A model generated the notes under the pieces. It saw only the letters and a list, made by a program, of their open reading frames with translations. It had not been told where the DNA came from and searched no databases. A stretch of DNA of 64,000 nt. It comes from Holothuria scabra. Its lineage: Eukaryota > Echinodermata > Holothuroidea > Aspidochirotida > Holothuriidae. Shown here piece by piece: positions 23,088 through 33,501 of the stretch. The stretch covers positions 54,067,000 to 54,130,999 of the forward strand of contig CM074185.1 in the NCBI GenBank assembly GCA_037179385.1, written 5' to 3'. The stretch's first letter is position 1. Each line of letters begins with the position of its first letter. Made by a program: the position numbers and the translations under genes.

Positions 23088-23500
23088 CCCTTACTCCAAA
23101 TCCAGATATGGGCCAAATATGAAATTACATATATGGGACAGATATGGATTTCATATCTGGCCCATATCTGCTGCAGATATGGGATTTATATCTGGGCCAT
23201 GGCAGATAAAAAATCCGTATATGGGCCAGATAAAAGTTTATCTCGATCAGGTCTTTATCTGGAACAGATATGAACCATATAATGCAATACCATACATGGT
23301 TTATATAAAGCTATTCCATACTGGTCCCATATAAAGCAGAGCCATATTTGGTTTATATAAATATTTACTGTATTGATCCCATGTGAAGGAGACAAGTATA
23401 GTGCATATATGTCCCATATTTGGACCATATATGACTGGACCAAAATTTATAAATGCACTACCTTTGTATAAAGCGTATCAGAAGCCTTCTGAGCCAGCAT

Positions 23501-24657
23501 ACTTTTTCCAAAGTCCTCCCGACCCTCTGGCAAAGGGCCGTTCGGCGAAACCAAACTTGATACTGCTTCCCGAAGAAGCTATAAGTCCACTTAAGGATAA
23601 CACTTGACCAACCTCAAGGCATTCAGACCATTTACATTACTGGTCTGCCATGCATGGCTCCATTCTTGACTGGATGAAAAGAACAGATACTACACATGAT
23701 CTTAGCCAAAAGCTTTTTTCTAAACGTCCCCTCGACTCTCTGGCGAAGAGCCAAGGAGCGAAAACCAAACGATTACTTACGGAGGAGTTCTGCTCCCTTA
23801 AAGAGCTAAACGTCCCAAATGGACAGGTACGCCCTCCAAAGGGCAAACATGCTTAGCCAAAAGAGCCAGCTTTTTTTCTAAAAGTCCCCACGACTCTCTG
23901 GCGAAGAGCCAAGGGGCGAAAACCAAACGATTACTCCCGGAGGAGTTCTGCTCCCTCAAGGAGCTTAACGTCCCAAATGGACAAGTACGCCCTCCAAAGG
24001 GCAAACACTGAGTGGTCCTGCTCTAGACTGGCTGAATAGAACAGAAGCCACAACCTGGGAGCACCAGCGACGATGCACTTTTTCTAAAGTCCTGCCGACC
24101 CTCTGGCAAAAGGCCGTTCGGCGAAACCAAACTTGATACTGCTTCCCGAAGAAGCTCTTACGTCCACTGAAGGACAACACTTAACGACCAACCTCGCGGC
24201 CTTCAGACCATTGGTAGGTTAACTTTTTCTAAAGTCCTCCCGACCCTCTGGAAAAGGGCCGTTCGGCGAAACCAAACTTGATACTGCTTCCCGAAGAAGC
24301 TATTACGTCCACTGAAGGACAACACTTAACGACCAACCTCGCGGCCTTCAGACCATTTTCATCATTGGTCTGTCATGTATGGCTCCATTCTTGACTGGAT
24401 GAAAAGAACAGATACTACACATGATCTTAGCCAAAAGGCCGAGAAGCGTAGGTAAACTTTTTTTTAAAAGTCCCCACGACTCTCTGGCGAAGAGCCAAGG
24501 GGCGAAAACCAAACGATTACTCCCGGAGGAGTTCTGCTCCCTCAAGGAGCTTAACGTCCCAAATGGACAAGTACGCCCTCCAAAGGGCAAACACTGAGTG
24601 GTCCTGCTCTAGACTGGCTGAATAGAACAGAAGCCACAACCTGGATGCAGTAGGTAA
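23501..24657 (-). repeat. Tandem array of U2 snRNA-headed, SINE-like repeats
   Basis: Six units alternate between two related types in the plus-strand order A (23501), B (about 23717), B (about 23877), A (about 24070), A (about 24222), B (about 24458). Read on the minus strand, a complete A unit starts with the U2 5' end, passes a body with hairpin-forming CTTCTTCGGGAAGC and GGTTTCGCCGAACGGCCC, and ends GGACTTTAGAAAAA. B units share the ends but have a diverged head and a TTTTCGCCCCTTGGCTCTTC body. An snRNA-like head plus an A-rich tail resembles snRNA-headed SINEs. Confidence 0.7.
24404..24448 (-). ncRNA. U2 snRNA 5'-end homology (pseudogene or SINE head)
   Basis: On the minus strand these 45 bases agree with U2 snRNA nucleotides 3-47 as I recall them, with one difference. 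They include stem-loop I (CTTCTCGGCCTTTTGGCTAAG) and the branch-point-pairing region (GTGTAGTATCTG). Downstream of TCTGTTCTT the sequence departs completely from U2: no Sm site and no stem-loops II-IV. It is therefore not a functional U2 gene. A second, shorter match lies at 23679-23712. Confidence 0.85.
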
Positions 24658-24944
24658 ACAGTGAAGTGCGTAGTTCACACATCTATAACAAAGTTAAATG
24701 CCCATTGTATAACATTGATTTAAGTATTTGAAGTTGTTAAATTACTTAATAATGAAGAAAAAACTGCTTTGAAATTCCTCCTTTTAAATGTTTACACTGC
24801 ATTCTTGGTTTAAACTATCATATATATAGGGCAATATCCCAACATAAATTTTGTTGAAGGTTTCATGATTTTTCACTTATTACTTCCTTAATCACAATAA
24901 AAAGAAAATCAGGGCCCCAAATTCCTGACCACGCCCCCATTGGA

Positions 24945-25055
24945 AAGTCATTTGCATATGTTAGTATAATATGGCTGGATATGGTTTGAATGTTTTGATT
25001 TTGGTTTGCTGATATTTAATTGTTCAGCTTCCAGAGAAGGTCTTTATGTATGACA
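24945..25055 (+). repeat. Direct repeat, first copy
   Basis: AAGTCATTTGCATATGTTAG through CAGAGAAGGTCTTTATGTATG recurs at 25793-25900, outside the inverted-end element. Confidence 0.75.
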
Positions 25056-25792
25056 GGTACACAAATTAAACCAAAAAGTATTAATGTGGCTATGTAAAAG
25101 TTTTTATGTAATTCTGCCATGGTACTTTAATCAGTTATATCTGGCTTGATATGGCCATATAAAACTTTATTTGCAATCTGGGAAGGCATTTCATCAAGTT
25201 ATATCGGCTAGATATGGCCATATCAATTTATATCTGGCTTGATATGGCCATATAAAACTTTATTTGCATATCTGGACAGGGACTGAATCAAGTTATATCT
25301 GGTTTGATATGGCCATATAAAACTTTATTTGCATATCTGGGAAGGCATTCCATCAATTTATATCTGGCTTGATATGGCCATATCAAACATTTTTTGCATA
25401 TGGGATTGAATCAAGTTATATCTGGCTTGATATGTCCTTATAAAACTATATATATTATATCAAGGCATCTAAATCTGGCTGTATATCTGGCTTGATATAG
25501 CCATATAAAGGATGCATTTCACCAGATATATCTATATATCAATCCATATCTGGATTTGGAGTAAGGGCAAGAATAGCGTTTCGGTTTACTGAAGCTAAAT
25601 TGAGTAATATCTTTTGTCGTACGGTTGACGGTTCCACAACGAAATTGGGCTATTTTACCGAGAGGGAGATGTTGGACTTCCGCGCCCTTCTTCACCCCAC
25701 CTACTGGCGCCACACTTTTATTTATTTTTAGTGCGCACAAGCAACAGGTATTGCCAATTGGAACAAAGAATCAACGATTACTTCTCATCTTC

Positions 25793-25900
25793 CTAAGTCA
25801 TTTGCATATGTTAGTATAATGTGGCTGAAAATGGTTTGAATGTGTTGACTTTGGTTTGCTGATACTTGTTCAGCTTCCAGAGAAGGTCTTTATGTATGAC
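25793..25900 (+). repeat. Direct repeat, second copy
   Basis: About 90% like 24945-25055 by eye. It lies about 230 bp beyond the right end of the 23088-25567 element. Confidence 0.75.
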
Positions 25901-26071
25901 ATTCTTTTTTGCTCTTTTTATTTTTTAACAAGGCCCATCTCGTCATCGAAGTTTCTCTGGGGTGAGGTGTTATCTTGTCTCCCTCTGTTTGCTACGCGCC
26001 TCTCCAAACAAATGCAAAACGTGTCTAGCATGTAAAGAGAGACTTGAAAATGTTCTGTGCGTACCTATGTA

Positions 26072-26340
26072 TAGACGAATCCGATCAGAGCTTGTTTTTA
26101 GTGACTGTAGGTAGACATTAGTGGGGTCATTCAGTCTCAAATCGTCTTCATATATTGTCAACATGCATGAATTTCACACCCTCACATTCAGTGAAACTGA
26201 GGGAATTAAGATACAATTCAGTGTACAATAATATACGGTACCCGTAAACAAAGAAGCTGAAAGATTAAAAGGTGATAGATTCCAGTTAGGCCTATGGCCG
26301 ACTAAAATTAGACCATCGCTTGCTGTCCGAATTTCGTCTA
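26072..26340. mobile_element. TAGACGAATC MITE, copy A
   Basis: The left end TAGACGAATCCGAT and right end TCCGAATTTCGTCTA form inverted ends. The interior (TTTTTAGTGACTGTAGG, ATTAGTGGGGTC, TTAAGATACA.TTCAGTGTAC, ATTAAA.GGTGAT) matches 47447-47696. TA precedes the left end. No ORF. Confidence 0.75.
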
Positions 26341-26652
26341 CGTCATTGCACTTTTTGAAGAATTCTGCCAAACTGTGTGAGTAAATGAGTAAATATTAGA
26401 TGACCCTTTCTAAATTATTTCTTTCATTATCAAACAATTCGTACAAACTTTCTTGAATGAGATTTTGAAGAAACCTCAGGAACATAGAACCGCATTATCA
26501 ATTTTGGCGTAACTACGTTAGGTTAGATGGAGCAAGCTACGTCGAAGTTTCCAACCATGTTGGTTCATATCAAGCCGGGAAAGGCATTTTTCCAACTGTG
26601 GCTCACTGCCTTGCTTTCCATACTTCACTGCTATGCTGAACACCAAGCACAA

Positions 26653-26903
26653 CACTCTTAAAAAGTTGGTTAAAAAAATTCACCAACACTGGTCACGTAT
26701 GTCAAATACCTGAAATTGGTTAAATTTTCCCCAATATGTGTTGTTTATTTGGTTACCCCACAGGCTGGTTACCCAATAAAGTGGTAAAAAACCTCTTGGA
26801 TAACCCATTAATCAACAATTATTGGGTAAAATTTAACCAATTTCAGGTATTTGACATGCGTGACCAGTGTTGGTGAATTTTTTTAACCAACTTTTTAAGA
26901 GTG
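26653..26903. mobile_element. CACTCTTAAAA MITE, 251 bp
   Basis: Inverted ends CACTCTTAAAAAGTTGG and CCAACTTTTTAAGAGTG are flanked by AA on both sides. The two arms are almost fully complementary over about 100 bp (for example ATACCTGAAATTGGTTAAAT), so the transcript or single strand would fold into one long hairpin. Confidence 0.85.
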
Positions 26904-26905
26904 AA

Positions 26906-27431
26906 GGGCATTCAGGTTCCTTTGTTAAAGTCTACGACCCGGCCAGGACTAGAAACTTCCGACCTCACGGCTGCGACCTGATTAATATCTTATGTAACGT
27001 TGAGGTGTAATACCGTAATTGTACATTGAGTCAAATTTGACATTATTTAGAGGCTAAAGCATTATTGTATTAATGCTCGCGTAATGATTTTAATCGTATC
27101 ATGACCCTTCTAGTTTAAAAACCCAATTTTTGTCCTGAGGACAAATCATGAATGCGAGAGTGCAAAAGGCAAGCGGGAAGAAGCCACAGGGCTAAAAGCG
27201 CAGTATTTTCCTGTAAAACCCACCAATGAGATTTCAAAATTGTATTCTCATTTTTATATACCACACCTACTGACAAAGTTCACCGCTGGAAGGTTCTCTC
27301 GTCTCCTTCATTTCTCTGGCTGGTTGTGCGCTTGTTAATCGCTTGAATACTATGTAAAGCTGACTACGTTGTTTGATACGTCAATTTACAAACGTATTTG
27401 ATTAGGACATTTTCTTATTTTCCTCTGACAG
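26906..27431. other. Upstream region or intron of the Cys-rich peptide exon
   Basis: No ATG exon could be fixed. TATATA near 27256 and a GTAAAG donor-like site at 27353 are possible promoter and splice elements, but both are weak. The run TTTTCTTATTTTCCTCTGACAG (to 27431) is a good acceptor. Confidence 0.35.
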
Positions 27432-27586
27432 GTTCAATTGCTCAAGTAATTATTTTAATAACACTGGTTGCTATTTTGACATCTGCTTATGCTGACGGTC
27501 TAGAGCTAGAAGAGTTTGATCCTAGAGGCTGTTGCTCTATCGGACAATGTCTATTTAACCTAAACCATTGTCGGTGTTGCGAATAG
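27432..27586 (+). CDS. Putative last exon of a secreted Cys-rich peptide precursor
   Basis: After an acceptor-like CTCTGACAG the frame encodes a strongly hydrophobic stretch, SIAQVIILITLVAILTSAYA. This reads as the core of a signal peptide with a probable cleavage after AYA. An acidic spacer DGLELEEFDPRG follows, then CCSIGQCLFNLNHCRCCE and TAG (27584-27586). The six cysteines are spaced CC-x4-C-x6-C-x1-CC. No in-frame ATG lies in this exon, so the initiator must come from an upstream exon; an intron inside the signal peptide is common in small secreted peptide genes. The pattern CC-C-C-CC occurs in disulfide-rich neuropeptides, defence peptides and some venom peptides. I cannot assign one of these, and there is no dibasic or amidation site. 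It could also be a chance ORF, but the hydrophobic-acidic-cysteine order argues against that. Confidence 0.45.
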
Positions 27587-27825
27587 TTTCAAAGAAGAGA
27601 AGCTGGTAATTTTGTTTTCTTTTTTTGTTTCATGTGATCGTGGTTCACGGTTCTTTGTACATTCAACGTTTACAATCACAGTGGAGAAGGCCTAATTTAT
27701 AGCCTTGGCTAAAATTTGCTACCCCAAATATTCACAAGTGATATCTTGGGATACCTTAGGGACCTCAGTGAACTCAGGTCTAAAAGACTTCTATGTTCGC
27801 ATCTTTTTCACCATCTGTATCATCG
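27587..27825. other. No gene recognised
   Basis: 3' flank of the peptide exon. No clear AATAAA was found nearby. Confidence 0.4.
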
Positions 27826-28111
27826 TTAATTGACGCAGCAATAGCAAGTTATGGGCGGATGAAAGACTGTCATACTAAGATGTGACATACACATCAGCTG
27901 TATAGTTCTGCGCAATCTCCTGGCCAGCCCAAAGGCTGACCAAAGCATCCTCAAACTGGAAAACAGTCGCAACTTAAACTTTTCAGGAATGCTATTCCAA
28001 ACGTCAAAAACTCTAGCTACGAGCAAAACTAATTTTCCACTTGTTGAGCCTTCCTACAAAACTCTTTAAGTATAGCTTTTGACTATGACCACGTGTATGA
28101 GTAATTGCACT
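27826..28111 (-). pseudogene. CR1/L2-like LINE, C-terminal part
   Basis: The minus strand encodes THTRGHSQKLYLKSF, then LNKWKISFA and, in another frame, RVFDVWNSIPEKFKLRLFSS. These are the TRGH..KL and WNSIPE motifs at the end of CR1/L2-type ORF2. It is the continuation of the segment at 28661-29006, separated from it by an inserted repeat. At least one frameshift shows it is inactive. Confidence 0.75.
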
Positions 28112-28660
28112 TAAAGGAGAAGTTTAGGCAAAAATTTAATTTTTTTATGTGAAAGAAGAAAAAAATCTACACAGTGTGGTGAAAGTATCATTCAAATCGG
28201 ACATGTATTTCTTGAGATATCAGTAAATGAAGTCAGTAGATTTGTGTTCAAAAGTGAGTTTAAGGGCAGCAGAGCTTACATCACTTCCTCTTGAACAAGG
28301 AATACTTTGTTTCCCTTTGTTTAATCAGACTATAGTGTTAACTTTGAAGTAAATAGTATGACCTCCCCCTGAGGGATGAAAAGTTCTTAAAATTTCCATG
28401 CTACTTATGCAATCACATTTTAATAATATGGGATTTGTTGAGGAGAAGAACCAGTTTAAAGTTAAAAGAAAAACAAAAGACTGCCCATTAATGTGGGGAT
28501 GTGATGTCATATGTGCTTGCTTCAAGTTCCGTTTTTGTTGGAAATGTGAAAACTTAACGTGCTCATATCTTATAACTTGGAAACCACACATCGGATTTCA
28601 ACGCAAATTTCCCTGAAATGCTCTTGAGTACCCCTCTAACATACCAAATCCTACTGTGAC
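28112..28660. repeat. ~540-bp interspersed repeat inserted in the LINE
   Basis: It splits the LINE between its VYDRDS and TRGH segments. Blocks such as CGGACATGTATTTCTTGAGA and TCAGTAAATGAAGTCAGTA, and the right part (TATGGGATTTGTTGAGGA, GATATGTGCT-like, ACCACACATCGGATTTCAA), recur at 41004-41285 plus 42776-43035. No inverted ends, boxes or ORF are visible, so its class is unknown. Confidence 0.7.
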
Positions 28661-29006
28661 CTGAAACCCTTCTTTTGGGAAACCCTTCGGCTATCTCTAT
28701 CGTACACATCTGACACAATTTTAAACACTTTAACCATGTCACCTCTCAATTTATGATATTTTGAAGTTGGCAATTTGAGTTTGTCTAACCTTTTCGGATA
28801 ACTTAAATCCTTCAAGGATGGAACCAATGTACTTGCTCTCCTCTGAACATTTTCTAGAGCATCAATGTCGATTTGATAATGAGGTGACCAAACAGGATCC
28901 GCAAATTCAAAATGTGGCTTAACAAGTGCGCATGCATGCATGCCTGAAATAATAAATTAAAGAATTTCTCATCAGCTCACCCAAAAATGTATTTGTAAGC
29001 CTAATA
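28661..29006 (-). pseudogene. CR1/L2-like LINE, RT thumb region
   Basis: The minus strand encodes ALVKPHFEFADPVWSPHYQI, then DIDALENVQRRASTLVPSLK and LRGDMVKVFKIVSDVYD. This is the highly recognisable 'lVRPhLEYanpVWSP...le.vQRRatklvp' segment of CR1/L2-like reverse transcriptases. It is bounded by the unknown repeat (28112-28660) and the 29007-29388 MITE. Confidence 0.85.
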
Positions 29007-29388
29007 AAGGCTATGTCACACTACAGCGATATCGGAGCGGACTTCGCTCCGATTTTTGTCAGTTTTAATTAATATCTCCTCCATCTTTGGTCGAAAACTA
29101 ACAAAAATTTGTCAACCTGTTTAAATATATGAATTGTATCGAAATTTTTGAGTTATACCACTTATTTCGTGAAGTCACATCTGCAGACAGTTTTTATTGG
29201 ATACGATTAGTCCGAAAAAAGCTGTTTATTGATGTGACGTTATTATTTCATTTCCGTGGTCCTCTCATAGCGATCATATATTTACAGAGAGTGGCAAATT
29301 TTTTGTTCTTTCCGACAATGGATAGAGGAAATTTTAACTAAAACTCACAAAAATCCGATCCGATATCGCTGTAGTAGGACCTGGGCTT
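29007..29388. mobile_element. MITE with ACTACAGCGATATCGGA ends, inserted in the LINE
   Basis: The left end contains CACACTACAGCGATATCGGA. The right end is its complement, TCCGATATCGCTGTAG-like with small changes, then GACCTGGGCTT. The two ends enclose 320 bp of unrelated AT-rich sequence without an ORF. A solo left end of the same family lies at 32509-32560. Confidence 0.8.
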
Positions 29389-29655
29389 AAGGCTCATAAT
29401 GCTATTCGCCTTGCTCACTTGATGCTGAATGTGCTCCGAAAAGCCAAGACTACTATCTACAAGAACCCCTATATCCTTCTCACAATCATATTTTTTCCAA
29501 AATCACTTTGTCTGCATATCATTGTACAAATGATAATTCCGATGGTACCTGTTTGGAGAAACATTTAAAACTTTGCATTCATTTGGATGAAACTTCAAAA
29601 GCCAATCATCTGACCACTTCTGGAGTAGATCATTCTGCTGATTCTCGATATCATA
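29389..29655 (-). pseudogene. CR1/L2-like LINE, RT palm end
   Basis: The minus strand encodes LLQKWSDDWLLKFHPNECKV, then after one stop EKDIGVLVDSSLGFSEHIQ and VSKANSIMSL. This is the standard 'LQ.W...W...FN..KC.v' and 'kDLGV..d..l.f..Hi...v.ka' sequence that precedes the thumb region at 28661-29006. A further MITE interrupts the LINE at 29656. Confidence 0.85.
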
Positions 29656-29811
29656 CACTGTAAAAAATGTCTGTAATGTTACAGAATTTTTGTGCAATTA
29701 CAGAAGAAAAAAATAAAGAAATACAATAAGGATGCATAAAAAGTGCTGTCAATGAGTTGACAGCACTTTTTATGTATTCTTTTGTTTTTCTTTATTTTAT
29801 TTTCTGTAAAT
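29656..29811. mobile_element. CACTGTAAAAA foldback MITE inserted in the LINE
   Basis: It starts CACTGTAAAAAATGTCTGTA after TA (29654-29655). From 29697 to 29808 the sequence is an almost perfect hairpin around TGCTGTCAATGAGTTGACAGC. The right terminal repeat appears truncated. Confidence 0.65.
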
Positions 29812-30929
29812 GGCCCATCGCTTGAAGTTTTTGCTAGCCTGCTCACAATGTCTCACGGTAAAAGCATCATGCATGTGTTTTACTCTCAGTGTATGTAAAT
29901 AAACTCTCCGGTTTACTCTGTTGAAAGGGTTGTTGGAGTCTTAACCAGAAATCACAACTTTATAGGAGTCCACTTTGATGGTAAATAGAGGTACCTGATA
30001 TTCGAATAGAGTCTTCAAATCGGCAGGCATTGTAGTACAAGTCCTATATGAACCAACATTTCACAAATACCTAGCCATTGAGGAGCCTATAGTGCAATTC
30101 CCACCGCTTAGTGGTGTTTTTCAAGAAAAGTCTTGTGGGCTGTGAGCTGTATATCCCAGTGCTTTAAAAAATATGATGATGCTGTATACTTCCATGGAAG
30201 TATCCAAGGTCACATTACTTCCATGATATTCCCAAAAGGCGGACCACAAGAAACTGACCAAGAACTCACAATGAGAGCTCCTGTGTAGTTGTTAGTTGTG
30301 TGGCCGCTGTTATACTAAGAATTGGTGTATATGCATGTCTACCCATTGCTTTGTGCAGCATTTGAAAATACCTCTTTGTTAGTCATACCTCAATAGACCA
30401 ATCACAATGGACTTCCCCTTGAACATCTAAAGAGATGAAGAGGTGAAGTTTAGTGAAGCATGACATGCAAGCACTGCAAACAGTGTGTACATGAGTTGTA
30501 TGGTAGTAAACTGTACAGTGTTGTGTGTTCATTTCGTGTGTGAGGTATTAAATTTGGTGAATGGTGAGTTTGGTGAGAATTAAGCTGCATGTGAAGCTTG
30601 CAGTGTTTAATGCTAAGGAGGAAAAAAAGGTTGTTGGTGCTGTGCCCAAGTAATTAACTACAGTACACTATAGTTATTTACATATTTAGAAACCAAGTAG
30701 GCAGCATGTTTTTGTGAAAAGAAATGTGCCTTCTGAGTTAATTAGATCAAATAAATGTAATTTGTTGATATATGCTTGTTTTCCATCATGTACAGGTATG
30801 TTACAAAGTATAAACACTTTGGCAACCAAAGTATAAGCACTTTGGCACCGTACATATTGACTAAGAGCATTACTTTTATGCTATTCATGATGATGAACAG
30901 TAAACATGTCCATGCAAATTTCCTTAAAT
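29812..30929. other. No gene recognised
   Basis: Short palindromes such as TACTTCCATGGAAGTA at 30189 are present. No exon is supported. Confidence 0.4.
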
Positions 30930-30945
30930 AAAGAGACAGAATTCT

Positions 30946-31310
30946 AACTATACATGAGATATCTCATGCTTCTCACATGAGCTATATATATTGTTGACAT
31001 TAAATTTTTGGCCAGCAGTTGTGGTACAACATTAAACAGCTAGTTCATGGGACTCACATGTATTTCTCATGGAAGTCCTCAACAGAAACTCTCGAAATCT
31101 CTCTGTCACATGCCCCATCAAGATTGTGACATTTCTCATATCATTTTCCATTCCACTCTCATGAGAACTCACACGATTCTGATGAGATTTCGCACAATTC
31201 TCACGAGATCTCATTCAATTCTCATGAGATCTCATACAATTCTCACGAGATCTCATACAATTCTCATGAGATCTCATGAGAATTGTATGAGTATTTTTTA
31301 TAAGGGATTT
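30946..31310. repeat. Palindromic minisatellite ending in TTTTTTATAAGGG
   Basis: About six variants of TCTCATGAGATCTCATACAA / TTCTCACGAGATCTCAT follow each other between 31140 and 31290; each is self-complementary around AGATCT or CATGAG. Looser copies start near 30946 (ATGAGATATCTCAT). The block ends at TTTTTTATAAGGG, the complement of the start of the 55-56 kb repeats. Confidence 0.75.
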
Positions 31311-32339
31311 ATAGTAGCGAAAGTAAGATTTTTGATATTTGATCGAATGTAGTAGTTGAAACGTATCAAACACAATAGCGTGCTTACAGCAGGCTAAAGA
31401 ACGTTGTGAATGATATTTAAATGAGTTCAAGGACTTCCATTGCTTAACTTCTTTGTTCAACTTTGTCAGGCTGCATTTTTGTGTGCTACACAGAAAACAA
31501 TTAAGTTGCAGTTTGGTAGCGTGAGTGTAGCCATTGCCAATCTGTCTAATTGAATGCTCATTTATTTCCTTTAAGTTGTTACATAAATACGTCTTGCAAA
31601 GGTTAGTGGTATTCATATCATAAACAAAATATTATGTACATTGCTACAGCAATGCGCTGGAAAGACAGTGTACCGGTACTTATGCTTCACACAATTTGTG
31701 AGAAAAGTGGGCTGTTGTATTTTATCCCGTCTCTAGACAGCTAAATGGTGAAGAACGATGGTGGGGAAACTTTCCTAAATGTCGTGGATATGAATTCCCT
31801 TACTTCAATTCTATTAACAAAAGCTTTTTTTACTAAGGTGTGGTCTTTCAAAAATACGGAAGATCTAGAAAAATCAATTTTTTAGGTGTCCACGCCAGCT
31901 TACCCCACTCCATGGCTTTGGGCCGGTTCTCATAGAGCAAGCGCATGTAAAACACATGCGCGTATCTTAGGTGTTGCGCGAGTCAACGCTTGCACGATAG
32001 CACGCACAAACATACCAGATTGGAATCAACCTTTCATTGTGACGACAGTGTGAGAGCGTCTTACCAACTCTGTTGACTCACAGCCGTGACGGCATTTGTT
32101 CGTCCATACCAAAGATATTATAATATCTTTTGTTCATACTGAATGGGTCTGGGATGCGCGCTTTGCTGTTTTTTCGTCCAGACGTCATTTGTACACCAAT
32201 CGTTACTAAGGTTCTGTAGTGCGCGGGTATAATTGATAACACACGTACTGCTCATGATCAGCTTCATCCCGTACGTCAAATTGTAAGGCGCTGACGTCTT
32301 GCGCACAATTTCTATGAAAACGACATGACACAAAGAAGA
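31311..32339. other. No gene recognised
   Basis: AT-rich with no domain in any short ORF. Confidence 0.4.
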
Positions 32340-32379
32340 GCTGGATGTTTTTCAAAATGGCACTCTCGCTACCTGTGGA

Positions 32380-32560
32380 GTAATACTATTTTATGTCTTA
32401 TTTCTTTAAACATCCCTGCAACCGGAGAAAACAAAATTAAATTCGGTAACGCATAGGCTCTCCGTACAAAGCGATCCGAGCTTTTAAAGGCCTAGCCACC
32501 ACACTTTTAAGCCCAGGTCACACTACAGCGATATCGGAACTGACAGAGCTACGCGAGTGA
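32380..32560. repeat. Repeat shared with 61.6-62.06 kb, interrupted by a solo MITE end
   Basis: TCCCTGCAACCGGAG...AATT.AATTCGG, CATAGGCTCTCCGTA.AAAGCGAT and AGGCCTAGCCACCACACTTTTA match 61612-61670 plus 61992-62055. At 32509 the match stops and AAGCCCAGGTCACACTACAG (left end of the 29-kb MITE family) begins. No partner right end was found. Confidence 0.65.
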
Positions 32561-32889
32561 TACTTAATTAAGTTGTATTATGTTTAAGGAGGTCATATAC
32601 TGCATTGAAAACTAAATAAAAACAATGTTCTCTCAATAAACGTTTCAACGCTCCTTCTTTTCGACACGCTTCGCGTGCACCCGTTTTAAATATTTCAGGA
32701 TTCGGACTTACTCTTTGTAGAACACCTCTTCCATTGTCACTGAGACTTTTCGCCAGTGCCCGGGCCTTGCACAGCTGATGCTTACTTGTGAAAGGGGAGG
32801 CAGGGAAGCGATCATCTTCTGGTCCCCTTCTCTGACCAAGTGCCCCCAAGCTTTCTAAAAGGAAGATGATCTTAATTTACTCCAATCTG

Positions 32890-33325
32890 GAGCTCCACCC
32901 TTTTTCGGCTGAAGTGAAAAGGGGTCTACCCCTCTCTAATTTTCATTATTTTTCTTTTGAGATGTTTCATAACTAGTCCTTTTTTGGCGCGTTCTTGGCG
33001 TCCCGTCACAGATAAAAACTCTATAAAAATCTCACAAAAAGGACTCTATAGGAAACCAACGGTACGTTTTTGATCAGTACAAATATCCTAGGGTTCATCT
33101 TTTTTCAGCTGTAGTGAAAAGGGATTCTTTGTCTAATTTTATTACAATTTCACTATTGAAATGAAGTAAAAGTTCATTTTTTCGGCGAGCTCCGCGCGCA
33201 ATTTTACAGGTAACGGCGCTGTGAGAGTCACCTGAAAAAGACTATATGGGAAACCACAGTATGTTTGTACTTCAGTAAGAATGTCTTTAGGGGGCACCGT
33301 TATTCAGCTAAGATTAAAAGTGGCC
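32890..33325. repeat. ~200-bp tandem repeat, units 1 and 2 and start of unit 3
   Basis: The anchor TTTTTC.GCTG.AGTGAAAAGGG occurs at about 32902 and 33101, and diverged at 33300. The TATA.GGAAACCA and GCTCCGCGC segments repeat with the same period. Unit 3 is cut by the hAT-like insertion at 33326 and resumes at 37955. Confidence 0.7.
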
Positions 33326-33501
33326 CAGTGGCGTAGCCAAGGGGGAGGGGATGGGCCTAGGCTCCCAGATTTTTTGCGTCCTGATAAAGAAATTGAGAAA
33401 AAATAAAATGTTTGAACGGAAATAAACTTTGAAGTATTTCTTTCAAAAACAGTAAATAAATATAATGTGTAACAATTATTAGGAAAACATGTATGGATGT
33501 A

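Larger units (their letters stand above)
23088..25567. mobile_element. Element with perfect 24-bp inverted ends enclosing a U2-headed repeat array
   Basis: Bases 23088-23111 (starting CCCTTACTCCAAATCCAG) are the exact reverse complement of 25544-25567. The left arm (to about 23460) and right arm (25130-25530) are built of short palindromic ATATCTGG / CCAGATAT / ATATGGCCATAT motifs. The right arm has about seven TGGCTTGATATGGCCATATA copies. The middle holds the U2-headed array. The flanks suggest a CA dinucleotide duplication (23086-23087, 25568-25569). No transposase is seen. Confidence 0.65.

Noticed and set aside
22774..23334. 186-codon ORF as a gene
   Set aside because: Its second half runs into the left arm of the palindromic element and the first half has no domain or splice context.
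23501..24657. Functional U2 snRNA gene
   Set aside because: Only the first ~47 nucleotides match U2. The Sm site and 3' stem-loops are missing.
31140..31290. CRISPR-like array
   Set aside because: Repeat words are contiguous palindromes without unique spacers, and the DNA is eukaryotic.
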